Below, one piece after another: positions 8,660 to 16,866 of a stretch of DNA of 64,000 bases. The stretch is taken from assembly GCF_000473145.1 (NCBI RefSeq), contig NZ_KI421500.1:2133725-2197724 (forward strand), read 5' to 3'. This stretch comes from Leisingera daeponensis DSM 23529. Lineage in GTDB: Bacteria > Pseudomonadota > Alphaproteobacteria > Rhodobacterales > Rhodobacteraceae. Under the pieces are notes generated by a model. That model was not told the origin of the DNA and ran no database searches. It was given only the letters and a program-made list of their open reading frames with translations. Every line of letters starts with the position of its first letter. Within the stretch, counting starts at the first letter, position 1. The position numbers and the translations under genes were made by a program.

Positions 8660-9535
8660 TCAGAACGGCTGCCGCTGCCGCCTGAGCCAGGCGATGAACT
8701 TGCGCGCCTCCGGGCGCAGCACGCCAGGGCGGGTGGCGATGTGGTAGCCGCGCCCCTGGCCTTCGGTGAACAGCGCCAGCAGCCGGCCCTCTGACAGATC
8801 CTCCTCGACAAAGGCGCGGACGCTGACCGCGACCCCCTGCCCGGCCTTCACCGCCTGCATCAGAAGGTTGCCCGGCAGCCGGGTGCGCGGGCCGCGCAGG
8901 CCTTCGCTGACACCGCGCGACCGCAGCCAGAGGCTGGCCTCAGACGTGCCCAGCTCCTCCAGCCAGGGCAGGTCCAGCAAATCCTCAGGCGCGCTCACCT
9001 GCCGCCCGCCCAAAAGCCCCGGCGCGGCGACAACCACCATCGGCGAGGCCAGCAGCATTTCCGTTTCCAGCCCCGGCCATTTGCCATTGCCGTAGCGCAG
9101 GGCGATGTCGATGCCGCCGGGTTTCAGTTCGACCAGGCTGCCCGTGGGGTCGAGCACCAGGTCAACCCCGGGATTGTCCGCCTGAAACCCCGGCAGCCGC
9201 GGCATCAGCCAGTGCGCGGCGAACATCGGTGTGCAGGTGACATGCAGCGGCCGAGCGGTGCCGGGCTGCGCGATTTCCTGCACAGCCGCTTGGATTGCGC
9301 CAAATCCCAGCTGCAGTGCCCGCGCCAGATGCGCGCCCTCAGCAGTCAGCGCCAGCGCCCGGCCGCTGCGGTCGAGCAGCGCGACGCCCAGATGCGACTC
9401 CAGCGCCCGCAGCTGCTGGCTGATGGCAGCGTGACTGACATTCAGCGCCGCCCCGGCCTGCACCACATTTCCAGCCTCCGCAAAGGCAGAGAAGGCCCGC
9501 AAAGACGCCAGGGGCGGCATGTGCAACCAATCCAT
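8660..9535 (-). CDS. LysR-family transcriptional regulator (GcvA-like)
   Basis: This 291-residue regulator starts at the ATG at 9533-9535 (MDWLHMPPLASLRAFSAF); the longer in-frame extension upstream has no family support. The winged helix-turn-helix spans about residues 8-65 with NVSHAAISQQLRALESHLGV. The effector domain continues to the end. The MPPLASLRAF opening and the ALRYGNGKWPGL segment resemble the GcvA/AmpR-like branch. A small gene is divergently transcribed 98 bases away and is the most likely direct target. No metabolic gene is adjacent, so the inducer cannot be guessed. Confidence 0.9.
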   Translation of the reverse strand: MDWLHMPPLASLRAFSAFAEAGNVVQAGAALNVSHAAISQQLRALESHLGVALLDRSGRALALTAEGAHLARALQLGFGAIQAAVQEIAQPGTARPLHVTCTPMFAAHWLMPRLPGFQADNPGVDLVLDPTGSLVELKPGGIDIALRYGNGKWPGLETEMLLASPMVVVAAPGLLGGRQVSAPEDLLDLPWLEELGTSEASLWLRSRGVSEGLRGPRTRLPGNLLMQAVKAGQGVAVSVRAFVEEDLSEGRLLALFTEGQGRGYHIATRPGVLRPEARKFIAWLRRQRQPF

Positions 9536-9633
9536 ATGTAATCTCAACTTACAGAATGCGATTTTTCTTAACTCGCAGGAATCGCCGCTTTGCGCAAGCA
9601 TCGGGGACAGACAGCAGGATAGGAGACTGACCA

Positions 9634-9834
9634 ATGCTGACCAGTATATACGCCCGCTCGATGCTGATCGCGACGCGGCAGGACTGTGTGAAGCTGCGCG
9701 ATCTGCCCGCTGCCAAACCGCTGCCCCGAGCCTACGACGCACCGTCGCGCCGCATGGGGCTGCTGAGGCGGCTGGCAGCCTGGCTGAGCCGCCGCCCGGT
9801 CAAGACGCGCTGCATCCATCCGCAAAAAATCTGA
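9634..9834 (+). CDS. Small basic protein of unknown function, divergent from the LysR gene
   Basis: A 66-residue frame starts with ATG at 9634, preceded by a strong AGGAG about 10 bases upstream, which supports real translation. It begins MLTSIYARSMLIATRQDC and contains a basic amphipathic stretch (RRMGLLRRLAAWLSRRP). No signal peptide or clear membrane helix is seen, though the Arg/Leu/Trp segment could lie on a membrane surface. I do not recognise a family; the Arg-rich helix is only vaguely like DUF1127. The divergent LysR regulator suggests it is that regulator's target. Confidence 0.6.
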   Translation: MLTSIYARSMLIATRQDCVKLRDLPAAKPLPRAYDAPSRRMGLLRRLAAWLSRRPVKTRCIHPQKI

Positions 9835-9849
9835 AGGTTTGATCCTGAA

Positions 9850-9909
9850 GAGAGAAAGAAAAAGCGCCGGTTTTCCAGGAAACGCGCGAACAGATCGGAA
9901 AACCGGCGC
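9850..9909 (-). terminator. Strong hairpin with leftward T-rich tail; candidate end of an unassigned minus-strand transcript
   Basis: GCGCCGGTTTTCC (9864-9876) and GGAAAACCGGCGC (9897-9909) form a perfect 13-bp stem with a 20-base loop. Read leftward, the stem is followed by TTTTTCTTTCTCTC, a convincing U-tract; read rightward there is none. No annotated minus-strand gene lies to the right whose transcript would need it, since the neighbour at 10089 reads rightward. Confidence 0.65.
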
Positions 9910-9992
9910 ATAACCCGTTCGGCCTGCACGTCGGCCTAGCGGGATGTCATGCTGCTTTGGCGGGGATGTCTGCCAGGCAGCAATGTCTTTCG
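9850..9992 (-). ncRNA. Candidate FnrL-activated small RNA (predicted)
   Basis: This is a prediction only. If the FNR box at 10027-10040 works leftward as a class II site (centre at -41.5), transcription would begin near 9992 and a TAAACA -10-like element falls exactly at 10004-9999. The transcript would run about 140 bases to the strong leftward terminator at 9850-9909. A short frame starting MRRFSDLFARFLENRRFF overlaps the terminator and could make it a small mRNA instead. Against it, the -10 is only a 3 of 6 match, and a CAGGCAG/CTGCCTG inverted repeat (9974-10000) overlaps the proposed promoter edge. Confidence 0.35.
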
Positions 9993-10026
9993 CCTGCCTG
10001 TTTAGCCCGGTTCGCCGCGGCGCAGT

Positions 10027-10040
10027 TTGACACGGATCAA
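10027..10040. promoter_or_regulatory. FNR box (FnrL-type), orphan between 9834 and 10089
   Basis: TTGACACGGATCAA matches the FNR consensus at 9 of 10 defined positions and has nearly the same core as the ccoG site. The site is palindromic, so direction is open: rightward it sits about 55 bases before the DUF2270 start codon, leftward it faces the hairpin at 9850-9909. Confidence 0.75.
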
Positions 10041-10088
10041 ACAGCCGCAAAAATTTGCCCGTCTCCCGCAAAAAACTACTCTCATCCC

Positions 10089-10838
10089 ATGGCCAAGGGA
10101 GAAAACGGACAGGCAGACGCCGGGAACCGCGCTCCGCTGTCGGCGGCCGAGATCGGCGCTTTGGCGCATTTGTACCGCGGTGAGGTCTACCGCAGCGTGA
10201 TGTGGCGCACCCGGCTGGACATCACCACCAACTGGGCGGTGGTGACGCTGGGCGTTGCGCTGTCGATTTCCTATTCCTCGCCCGAGGCCTCGCCGCTGCC
10301 GCTGATCCTGGTCGGCATCCTGATCATCTTCTTCCTGATGCTGGAGGCGCGGCGCTACCGGTTCTACAACGTCTTCCGCGCCCGCGCCCGCTGGCTGGAG
10401 AAGCATTTCTACGCGCCAATGCTGTATGACGGCGATCTGCATCTGGAGGAAAACTGGCAGAAGGTGCTGGCGCAGGATTACAACCGGCCGGAATACCACA
10501 TCAACCTGCTGCAATCGATCGGGCGGAGGATCAAGCGCAACTACTTGTGGGTGCTGCTGATCCAGTCGCTGGCCTATGCCGGCAAGATCGCGGTGCACCC
10601 CCGCCCTATCGAGTCCTTCGATCAGGCGCTGGAGCGGGCGGAGATCGGGCCGCTGCCGGGCGGCGTGGTGATCGCGGCGGGCGTTCTCTATGTGGTGAGC
10701 TGGAGCTGCGTTGCCATCTGGAGCAGCCTGTATGACCGGCAGGGGCTGGGCATCCCCCCGCCGCCACCGGGACCCAAACCCACGACCCTGGCAGATTCGG
10801 CGGCGGCTCAGGCCGCCGGCCAAAGCCACCAGAGATAG
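10089..10838 (+). CDS. DUF2270 family integral membrane protein
   Basis: The protein has 249 residues when started at the ATG at 10089 (MAKGENGQADAG); the frame continues upstream but the extension would cover the FNR box and promoter region. Features match DUF2270: an N-terminal LYRGEVYRSVMWRTRLD segment, two adjacent membrane helices (VVTLGVALSISY and LILVGILIIFFLML), a conserved ARRYRFYNVFRARARWLE loop, and a final helix near VVIAAGVLYVVSW. The function of this family is unknown. The upstream FNR box makes low-oxygen regulation possible. The 3' end overlaps the convergent antiporter gene by 31 bases. Confidence 0.82.
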   Translation: MAKGENGQADAGNRAPLSAAEIGALAHLYRGEVYRSVMWRTRLDITTNWAVVTLGVALSISYSSPEASPLPLILVGILIIFFLMLEARRYRFYNVFRARARWLEKHFYAPMLYDGDLHLEENWQKVLAQDYNRPEYHINLLQSIGRRIKRNYLWVLLIQSLAYAGKIAVHPRPIESFDQALERAEIGPLPGGVVIAAGVLYVVSWSCVAIWSSLYDRQGLGIPPPPPGPKPTTLADSAAAQAAGQSHQR

Positions 10839-11794
10839 GCCGCATAGCCTGCCAGCAGCACCGCGCCCTCGCGCCGCGACACCCGCAGGCCGGTCCAGGC
10901 CAGCGCCATGAAGCCCAAGGTCACCAGCACCATCAACGGGTTGTCAAATCCCGCTATCCGCCCCGGCACCTCTGAGGGCGCGATCAGGGCCGTTGCACCG
11001 CCGATGCCCATGAGGTTGTAGATGTTGGAGCCGACGATGTTGCCGAACGCCATTTCGCCCTGACGCCGCAGCGCCGCAGCGACAGAGGTGGCCAGTTCGG
11101 GCGCGGAGGTGCCCACGGCAACGATTGTCAGGCCGATCACAGTCTCGGAGACCGCCATCGAGCGCGCCAGTTCCACCGCGCCATCCACCAGCAGGCCGCC
11201 GCCGCCGATCACCAGGGAAAGCCCGGCCAGGGCGGTTGCCAGCGGCCGCCACATTGGCAGCCTGGTCCTGCTTGCGGGCGCAATCGCCGGATCTACGCCT
11301 TCCAGCGCGGCGGACTTGTCATAGAGCGCGCCGTGGTCTGCGGCGGTTGTCCGCTCCTGCCGGATGGCCAGCCAGATGTAGGCTGCCAGCGCCAGGAGAA
11401 AAGCTGCCCCCGCGGCCCGTGTCACCGGCACCGTTGCGGCAAGTACAGTAAAAACCAGCGTCGCCGCCAGCATGACACCGCCGTCGCGCCGCAGTGCAGC
11501 CGATTGCACCGCCATCGGGGCGATCAGGGCGGAGGTGCCGGCGATCAGCAGGATATTGGCGACGTTGGAGCCTGTGATGTTGCCATAGGCAATCCCCGGC
11601 GCCCCGGCCAGCGCTGCCCGGACCGAGGTCACCAGCTCTGGCGTCGAGGTGCCGAAACCGACCAGCGTCAGCCCGATCACCAGGGGTGAGATGCCAAAGC
11701 GCTCTGCCACGCGCACGGCGCCGCGCACCAGAAATTCGCCGCCCAGGATCAGCAGAACAAGCCCGCCCAAGAGCGGCAGCCAAATATCAACCAC
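10808..11794 (-). CDS. Calcium/sodium antiporter, CaCA superfamily (YrbG-like)
   Basis: This 328-residue inner-membrane protein has the internal duplication of the CaCA family. Each half carries the cation-binding alpha repeat: VGFGTSTPELVTSVRAAL with GNITGSNVANILL in the first, and VAVGTSAPELATSVAAAL with GNIVGSNIYNLM in the second. The acidic residue in each TPEL/APEL binds the exchanged ion. About ten membrane helices are apparent, with a central cytoplasmic loop near residues 150-185. It probably exports Ca2+ or exchanges Na+. It is convergent with and overlaps the DUF2270 gene. Confidence 0.93.
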   Translation of the reverse strand: MVDIWLPLLGGLVLLILGGEFLVRGAVRVAERFGISPLVIGLTLVGFGTSTPELVTSVRAALAGAPGIAYGNITGSNVANILLIAGTSALIAPMAVQSAALRRDGGVMLAATLVFTVLAATVPVTRAAGAAFLLALAAYIWLAIRQERTTAADHGALYDKSAALEGVDPAIAPASRTRLPMWRPLATALAGLSLVIGGGGLLVDGAVELARSMAVSETVIGLTIVAVGTSAPELATSVAAALRRQGEMAFGNIVGSNIYNLMGIGGATALIAPSEVPGRIAGFDNPLMVLVTLGFMALAWTGLRVSRREGAVLLAGYAAYLWWLWPAA

Positions 11795-12186
11795 GCGAAA
11801 CCTTTCCGGAGATGCGCCATTGGGACTGCCAAGGGAGCGCAGGCAGCGCCCCTGCTGCCTTCCCTTTGCGGCTCGGCGCAGAAACGTCTGGCATGGAGGT
11901 GAGCGTTCACCGCGCGGCTTTCAAGATGCGGCGGCGGTCATTTCTGCAAGACTCTCCCGCTTGCGGACTGCTGTGCAGCAGGCAGGCCGCCGGCACGGTT
12001 CAGGCAAGGCCGCCACAGGATTCGGGCGCCTGCCCAAACGCCCGGAACCTGCGCTGAATTTACGTTTCCTTATCGGCACTCGTGTAACGGTTGCCGGCAT
12101 CACGACTCTCCCATTGGCGGTGAAACCGCAAAAATTATTACTAACGCGTGCTGAGGCCGCGCCAGATAGAAGGTCAAATACAGCTC
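11795..12186. other. Intergenic region before the RTX-Hint gene
   Basis: About 390 bases with the starts of both flanking genes facing away from each other, so it holds two divergent promoters. An AT-rich patch (AAAAATTATTACTAACG, about 12130-12146) just before the RTX-Hint gene is the best promoter candidate. No convincing gene is seen. Confidence 0.5.
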
Positions 12187-14688
12187 ATGGCAATCCTGGA
12201 TTGGGTAAAAGACCTTATCGCCAGCAAGACAGGCACAGCAGACGACGACTTGATGGATGGCACCACCGGGGACGACACCATCGACGCCGGTGCAGGCCAG
12301 GACACCGTCGCCGGTGAAGAGGGCAGCGACATCATTGATGCCGGCGAGGGCGATGACGTTGTCTATGGGGACATGGGCGACGGATTCGAGCAGGGTGCGG
12401 ATGCCTCGCCGCTGGTGCTGGACATCAACAACATTCAAACGGTATCGCACGACGGCTACACCGGGTCGGCGGGCGATTACGCCATCTTCAGCGATATCGC
12501 TGTTCTGGAGGACGGCACAAGTGTCTGGGGCAGACTGGTCCTGGTCGAAAAGTCCAACGATTACATGTCAGTGCAATTCGGGTACGACGCTGGCGCAGAA
12601 ATCCTGCTGAATGGCGATTCACCTGGCGACCGGGCCACTTTCCGCCTGGAGTTTTTCGATCCTGCCACCGGAGAGCCGGTCTACCTGAACTCCACCGCCA
12701 CCTTCAACGACGTGGATGACAACAGCACCTATGGCGATGCCGAGGCTGTCATTATCGACGGCAACAGCTTTACCAGCTTCGGGGTGGCGGAGAACACCTC
12801 GCTTGGCACGGCAATTGACGGCAGCATGGTCACGGCTACCGGGTCGGAAATGAATGACTACACCGATCAGGACGCCTGGTTCTCCGCCGCCTTCGAAGAC
12901 CGGTCCTCGATCGAGTTCACGCTGCAGACGCGCGACGGCCTGGCCGGTTTCACGCTGTCCGGCGATGTGATCGAAGACGCCGTTGTCACGCCTATCGAAC
13001 AGGGCAACGACACCGTTCTGGCGGGGGATGGCAACGATGTCGTCTACGGCCAGGGGGGCAACGATGTGCTGTACGGCGAGGCTGGCAATGACAGCATGGA
13101 GGGCGGCGACGGGGACGACGTGCTGGACGGCGGCGCCGGAGCCGACACGCTAATTGGCGGGGACGGCGGCGACACGCTCTCCGGCGGCGACGGCGACGAC
13201 TACATCGAAGGCGGCGCCGGCAATGACAGCCTGACAACGGGCCTTGGCAATGACACGCTGATCGGCGGCGAGGGCGACGATACCCTCAGAAACTCTGCCG
13301 GCGACGACAGCCTGGTCGGCGGCGTGGGCAATGACAGCATCATTGCGACCGACGGCAATGACACGCTGGAAGGCGGCGACGGCAACGACACCATGTACGG
13401 CGGCAATGACAACGACTTGCTGGTTGGTGGCGCAGGCGATGACCTGATGTATGGCGAAGCCGACGCCGACACCTTCAAGATGTCGGACGGGTTCGGCAAT
13501 GACACGCTGGAAGGCGGCGAGGCGGGGAACGACTACGATACCCTCAACTTGTCCGATGTCACCACCGGCGTGACCGTCACCTACACCGGGGATGAGGCCG
13601 GCACGATCACCGACGGCAGCGACACGATCACCTTCTCCGAGATCGAGCTGCTGAACCTGACGGATCAGGGCGACATCGTGGATGCCTCGGCGGACAGCGC
13701 CGGGGTGACGATCGACGCCGGCAAGGGCGACGACACCATCACCATGGGCGCCGGCGACGACCTGATCACAGGCGGCGAAGGCTATGACCAGCTGATACTG
13801 ACCGGCGGCGGCGGCACCGACACCGTCAGCGATTTCAGTGTTGGCGATGACGACAGCGACGGCTTCTACAACGACCAGCTTGATGTGTCCGGGCTGACCG
13901 GCGGCACCGGCCCCGGCGGCGCAATCCGAGCTTGGGATGTCTCCGTCACCGACGACGGGTTCGGCAATGCGCTGCTGACATTCCCCACAGGCGAGAAACT
14001 GGTTCTGCAGGGAGTTGCGCCGGAGCAGCTCTCGACCGCGCCGCAGCTTTATTCCGCAGGCATCCCCTGCTTCACACCCAATGTCCTGCTGGCCACCCGG
14101 CGCGGTGCGGTCCCTGCCGGGCAAATCCGTGTGGGCGACATGCTGCAGACCGCGGACAACGGGTTCCAGCCGGTCATCTGGACCGGCAAGCGCACCCTCA
14201 GCCCGGCGGAACTCGCGCTGCGCCCTCACCTGCGGCCCTATTGCGTCCGCCCGGGCGGCCTGCTGCGCCCTGAGCGGCCGATGCTGCTGTCGCCGCAGCA
14301 CCGCCTGCTGACGGGCCCTAAGGCGTTTGACCGGGAAACCCCGTTCGGCGAAAGCTTCCTGTCCGCGAAACTGCTGGCGGAGATCGACCCGAACTGCACC
14401 CTGCAGCCAGTTGCAAACAGCCCGGTCACCTACGTGCACCTGATGACCGAGCGGCACGAGGTGATCTTTGCCGAGGGCATCGCAACGGAAACCTTCTGGC
14501 CCGGTCCCGAGGCGATGCGCGGGTTGTGCGCTGCGGACAAACGGGAGCTGTTCGGCCTGTTCCCCGAACTGGCGGCGGTGCACGGACTGACAGGCGAACA
14601 GGGCCGGGAGCAGGTTCGCGGTGTCTACGGCGGCCTTGCCCGCCATTCGCTCAAACGGCGCGACCTGAAAGTCCTGCAGGCCGCCTGA
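12187..14688 (+). CDS. RTX calcium-binding protein with C-terminal Hint domain
   Basis: This acidic protein of 833 residues is probably exported by a type I system. It begins MAILDWVKDLIASKTG and has no classical signal peptide. RTX nonapeptides (GGxGxDxLx type) occur near residues 24-62 and densely over about 278-437, with further GDDTI/GDDLI repeats to about 535; each block binds Ca2+. From about residue 625, PCFTPNVLLATRRGAVPAG starts a Hint (hedgehog/intein) domain with Cys628 at the usual autoprocessing position and H705 in SPQHRLL as the block-B His. The family's usual C-terminal splicing His-Asn is not evident; the domain ends GIATETFWPG. N-side self-cleavage is therefore conceivable but splicing is not. 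No T1SS transporter is in the window. Confidence 0.88.
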   Translation: MAILDWVKDLIASKTGTADDDLMDGTTGDDTIDAGAGQDTVAGEEGSDIIDAGEGDDVVYGDMGDGFEQGADASPLVLDINNIQTVSHDGYTGSAGDYAIFSDIAVLEDGTSVWGRLVLVEKSNDYMSVQFGYDAGAEILLNGDSPGDRATFRLEFFDPATGEPVYLNSTATFNDVDDNSTYGDAEAVIIDGNSFTSFGVAENTSLGTAIDGSMVTATGSEMNDYTDQDAWFSAAFEDRSSIEFTLQTRDGLAGFTLSGDVIEDAVVTPIEQGNDTVLAGDGNDVVYGQGGNDVLYGEAGNDSMEGGDGDDVLDGGAGADTLIGGDGGDTLSGGDGDDYIEGGAGNDSLTTGLGNDTLIGGEGDDTLRNSAGDDSLVGGVGNDSIIATDGNDTLEGGDGNDTMYGGNDNDLLVGGAGDDLMYGEADADTFKMSDGFGNDTLEGGEAGNDYDTLNLSDVTTGVTVTYTGDEAGTITDGSDTITFSEIELLNLTDQGDIVDASADSAGVTIDAGKGDDTITMGAGDDLITGGEGYDQLILTGGGGTDTVSDFSVGDDDSDGFYNDQLDVSGLTGGTGPGGAIRAWDVSVTDDGFGNALLTFPTGEKLVLQGVAPEQLSTAPQLYSAGIPCFTPNVLLATRRGAVPAGQIRVGDMLQTADNGFQPVIWTGKRTLSPAELALRPHLRPYCVRPGGLLRPERPMLLSPQHRLLTGPKAFDRETPFGESFLSAKLLAEIDPNCTLQPVANSPVTYVHLMTERHEVIFAEGIATETFWPGPEAMRGLCAADKRELFGLFPELAAVHGLTGEQGREQVRGVYGGLARHSLKRRDLKVLQAA

Positions 14689-15009
14689 TCCCAAGCGAAT
14701 TGGCTTACCCGGCCCTCTGCCGGGCCGGAGCACTCTGCCCCGCCCGGCCCTGCCTGCCCCCCTGCCCTTTTGATTTGCTTGCAGCAGCCTGATCTCAGCC
14801 GACGGCCCCAGGCTGCGGCGTCTTCCCGACGGCCGCGGCCTCAAGCGCGGGCGAGCAGCTTCCGAAGCATCACGCGGTTTTGCCGTCCGCCTCAGTGATG
14901 ATTCAGCTGTGCGGCTGCACGGCGTCTGCTTGCGCACAGCCTGCCCCAAAACGGAAAAGGGCCGCCCGCCGGGCAGCCCTTTCCTTGTTCTTCTATTACC
15001 CGGTCTGTC
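14689..15009. other. Intergenic region between RTX-Hint and ccoP
   Basis: About 320 bases between two convergent genes. Apart from the shared terminator hairpin at 14953-14984 I see no gene or regulatory site. Confidence 0.5.
14953..14984. terminator. Bidirectional terminator between RTX-Hint and ccoP
   Basis: AAAGGGC and GCCCTTT arms enclose a GC-rich inner hairpin (GCCCGCCGGGC). A-rich and T-rich flanks lie on both sides, so it can serve the ccoNOQP operon leftward and the RTX gene rightward. Confidence 0.7.
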
Positions 15010-15879
15010 TTATTCGCCACCGCCCAGCTGGTGGACATAGGCCGACACAGCGCGGATCTGCGCTTCGGTCAGGCGGGTGTTCCAGGCCGGCATCACGCCA
15101 TAGCGCGAATTGGTCACGGTCTCGGTCAGGGTGGCGTAGTCGCCGCCATAGAGCCAGATCGCGTCAGCCAGGTTCGGTGCCCCTTGCGCGCGGTCGCCGG
15201 TACCATCTTCCATGTGGCAGGAGGCACAGTTGTCGGCAAAGACAACCGACCCGGCTTCGACCTTCGAGGCGTCCTGCGGCTCACCCGACAGCGACATCAC
15301 GTAGTTGACCACCTGGGAGATTTCTTCCTTCTCCAGAAGCTCATCGCGGCCAAAGGCAGGCATCTCGGAATAGCGCGCTTCGTCGCTGTCCTCGTTGCGG
15401 ATGCCGTGGGTCACCGTTGCGTGGATGTCCTCCACCGAGCCGCCCCAGAGCCAGTCGTCGTCCAAGAGGTTCGGATAGCCCTTGGCGCCAGCCGCACCGG
15501 AGCCGTGGCACTGGGCGCACCAGGTCTTGAACACGGCGGAACCGGCAGAGACGGCATAGGTGTTCAGCTCCGTGTCGCCCGCGATGGCGACCAGCTCAGC
15601 CGCTTCCAGCTTGGCGTTGACCGGCGCGTTGGCTTCTTCCACCGACGCGATCTCAGTTGCCACGTCGCCGCGGGTGGACCAGCCCAGGATGCCTGCCGTG
15701 GCCGAGTTGACCAGCGGCCAGGCCGGATAGGCGATGGTGTAAAGAACACCCCAGATGATGGTGGCGTAGAAAGTCCACAACCACCAGCGCGGCATCGGGT
15801 TGTCGAACTCCTCGATCCCGTCCCACTCGTGGCCGGTGGTCTTCGGATCGCCCTCGAACTTTTGCGATTTCTTGCTCAT
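15010..15879 (-). CDS. ccoP: cbb3-type cytochrome c oxidase diheme subunit CcoP (subunit III)
   Basis: This 289-residue diheme c-type cytochrome passes electrons to the cbb3 catalytic subunit. An N-terminal membrane anchor ([20 protein letters not shown]) follows a conserved [17 protein letters not shown] segment. Two CxxCH heme c sites are present: KTWCAQCHG in the middle and DNCASCHME in the C-terminal half, with axial-Met candidates in YSEMPAFG and YGVMPAWN. Its start overlaps the ccoQ stop by 4 bases (ATGA), indicating translational coupling. Confidence 0.97.
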   Translation of the reverse strand: MSKKSQKFEGDPKTTGHEWDGIEEFDNPMPRWWLWTFYATIIWGVLYTIAYPAWPLVNSATAGILGWSTRGDVATEIASVEEANAPVNAKLEAAELVAIAGDTELNTYAVSAGSAVFKTWCAQCHGSGAAGAKGYPNLLDDDWLWGGSVEDIHATVTHGIRNEDSDEARYSEMPAFGRDELLEKEEISQVVNYVMSLSGEPQDASKVEAGSVVFADNCASCHMEDGTGDRAQGAPNLADAIWLYGGDYATLTETVTNSRYGVMPAWNTRLTEAQIRAVSAYVHQLGGGE

Positions 15880-16112
15880 GCCCTCGCCTCCTTAGTCGCG
15901 GCGGGTTTGTCGCCCCCTCGGGGCGCGGCTGTCTCGTCGCCCTTGCGGGGCGCAGGTGCATCAACGTGGCGGAACGGGATGTTTGCAGTATCCTCGTAGG
16001 CCTTGGTGCTGCCTGGGCGGAACGCCCAGACAATGACGCCGATGAAGACGGTGAACAGGAACAGCAGCATCCAACTGTCTGCGAATTCCCTGAGGAGCGT
16101 ATAGAGTTCCAT
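15876..16112 (-). CDS. ccoQ: cbb3-type oxidase small subunit CcoQ
   Basis: This 78-residue protein begins [15 protein letters not shown] and has one membrane helix ([19 protein letters not shown]), followed by the [13 protein letters not shown] segment typical of CcoQ. The tail of about 25 residues is Pro/Ala/Lys-rich and longer than in many CcoQ. It sits between ccoO (11-base gap) and ccoP (4-base overlap). CcoQ stabilises the oxidase, notably against oxygen. Confidence 0.93.
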   Translation of the reverse strand: MELYTLLREFADSWMLLFLFTVFIGVIVWAFRPGSTKAYEDTANIPFRHVDAPAPRKGDETAAPRGGDKPAATKEARA

Positions 16113-16123
16113 CCTATCCTCCT

Positions 16124-16852
16124 TTACCGGCTTTCATCCGGGGTGAAGGTCGAGAAGTCGACCAGCGTGCCCAGCATCTGCAGATACGCGATCAGCGCAT
16201 CGGCCTCAGAGACCCCCGGCTGACCGTCGAAGTTGCGCACGTTGACCTTGTCGCCATAGCGCTCCAGCAGCCCGTCATAATCGCTGTCCGGATCCGCCTG
16301 GGCGCGGAAGTCGGCCTGTGCGGTCTCGATCATGTCCTCGCTGTAGGGGGTGCCCAGCATGGCGTTGGTGGCCATGATGTCGCCGATGTACTTGCCGTCG
16401 ATCTTCTTCTCTTCGAGGAAGCCGTATTTCGGCATCACCGACTCCGGCACCACCGCCTGCGGATCACGCAGGTGGTCGCGGTGCCACTCATCCGAGTAGC
16501 GGCCGCCCACCCGGGCCAGATCCGGCCCGGTCCGCTTGGAGCCCCACTGGAACGGGCGGTCGTACATCGACTCTGCCGCCAGCGAGTAGTGGCCGTAGCG
16601 TTCGACCTCGTCGCGCATCGGACGGATCATCTGGCTGTGGCAGACATAGCAGCCTTCCCGGATGTAGACCTCGCGGCCCGCCAGTTCGAGCGGGGTGTAG
16701 GGACGCATGCCCTCCACCTCCTCGATGGTGTTTTCCAGGTAGAACAGCGGTGCGATCTGCACCAGTCCGCCGATGGTCACGACCAGGAAGCTGCAGATCA
16801 GCAGGAGGGTCGCGTTGGTCTCGAGGATCTTATGTTTGTCGAGAATTGCCAT
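16124..16852 (-). CDS. ccoO: cbb3-type cytochrome c oxidase monoheme subunit CcoO (subunit II)
   Basis: This 242-residue membrane-anchored cytochrome c has an N-terminal helix ([21 protein letters not shown]) and one heme c site, [13 protein letters not shown]. The segments [32 protein letters not shown] and SVMPKYGFL are hallmark CcoO sequences, with Met of SVMP a likely heme ligand. It lies 14 bases after ccoN. Confidence 0.97.
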   Translation of the reverse strand: MAILDKHKILETNATLLLICSFLVVTIGGLVQIAPLFYLENTIEEVEGMRPYTPLELAGREVYIREGCYVCHSQMIRPMRDEVERYGHYSLAAESMYDRPFQWGSKRTGPDLARVGGRYSDEWHRDHLRDPQAVVPESVMPKYGFLEEKKIDGKYIGDIMATNAMLGTPYSEDMIETAQADFRAQADPDSDYDGLLERYGDKVNVRNFDGQPGVSEADALIAYLQMLGTLVDFSTFTPDESR

Positions 16853-16866
16853 TGCTCCGGCCCTCC

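Noticed and set aside
13018..13480. Regular short DNA repeats resembling a CRISPR array
   Set aside because: The periodicity is about 27 bases and in frame, encoding GGxGxD nonapeptides; there are no unique spacers.
13150..14949. A 599-residue open frame on the minus strand
   Set aside because: Antisense to the RTX-Hint gene; Val/Ala repeats mirror the RTX repeat DNA.
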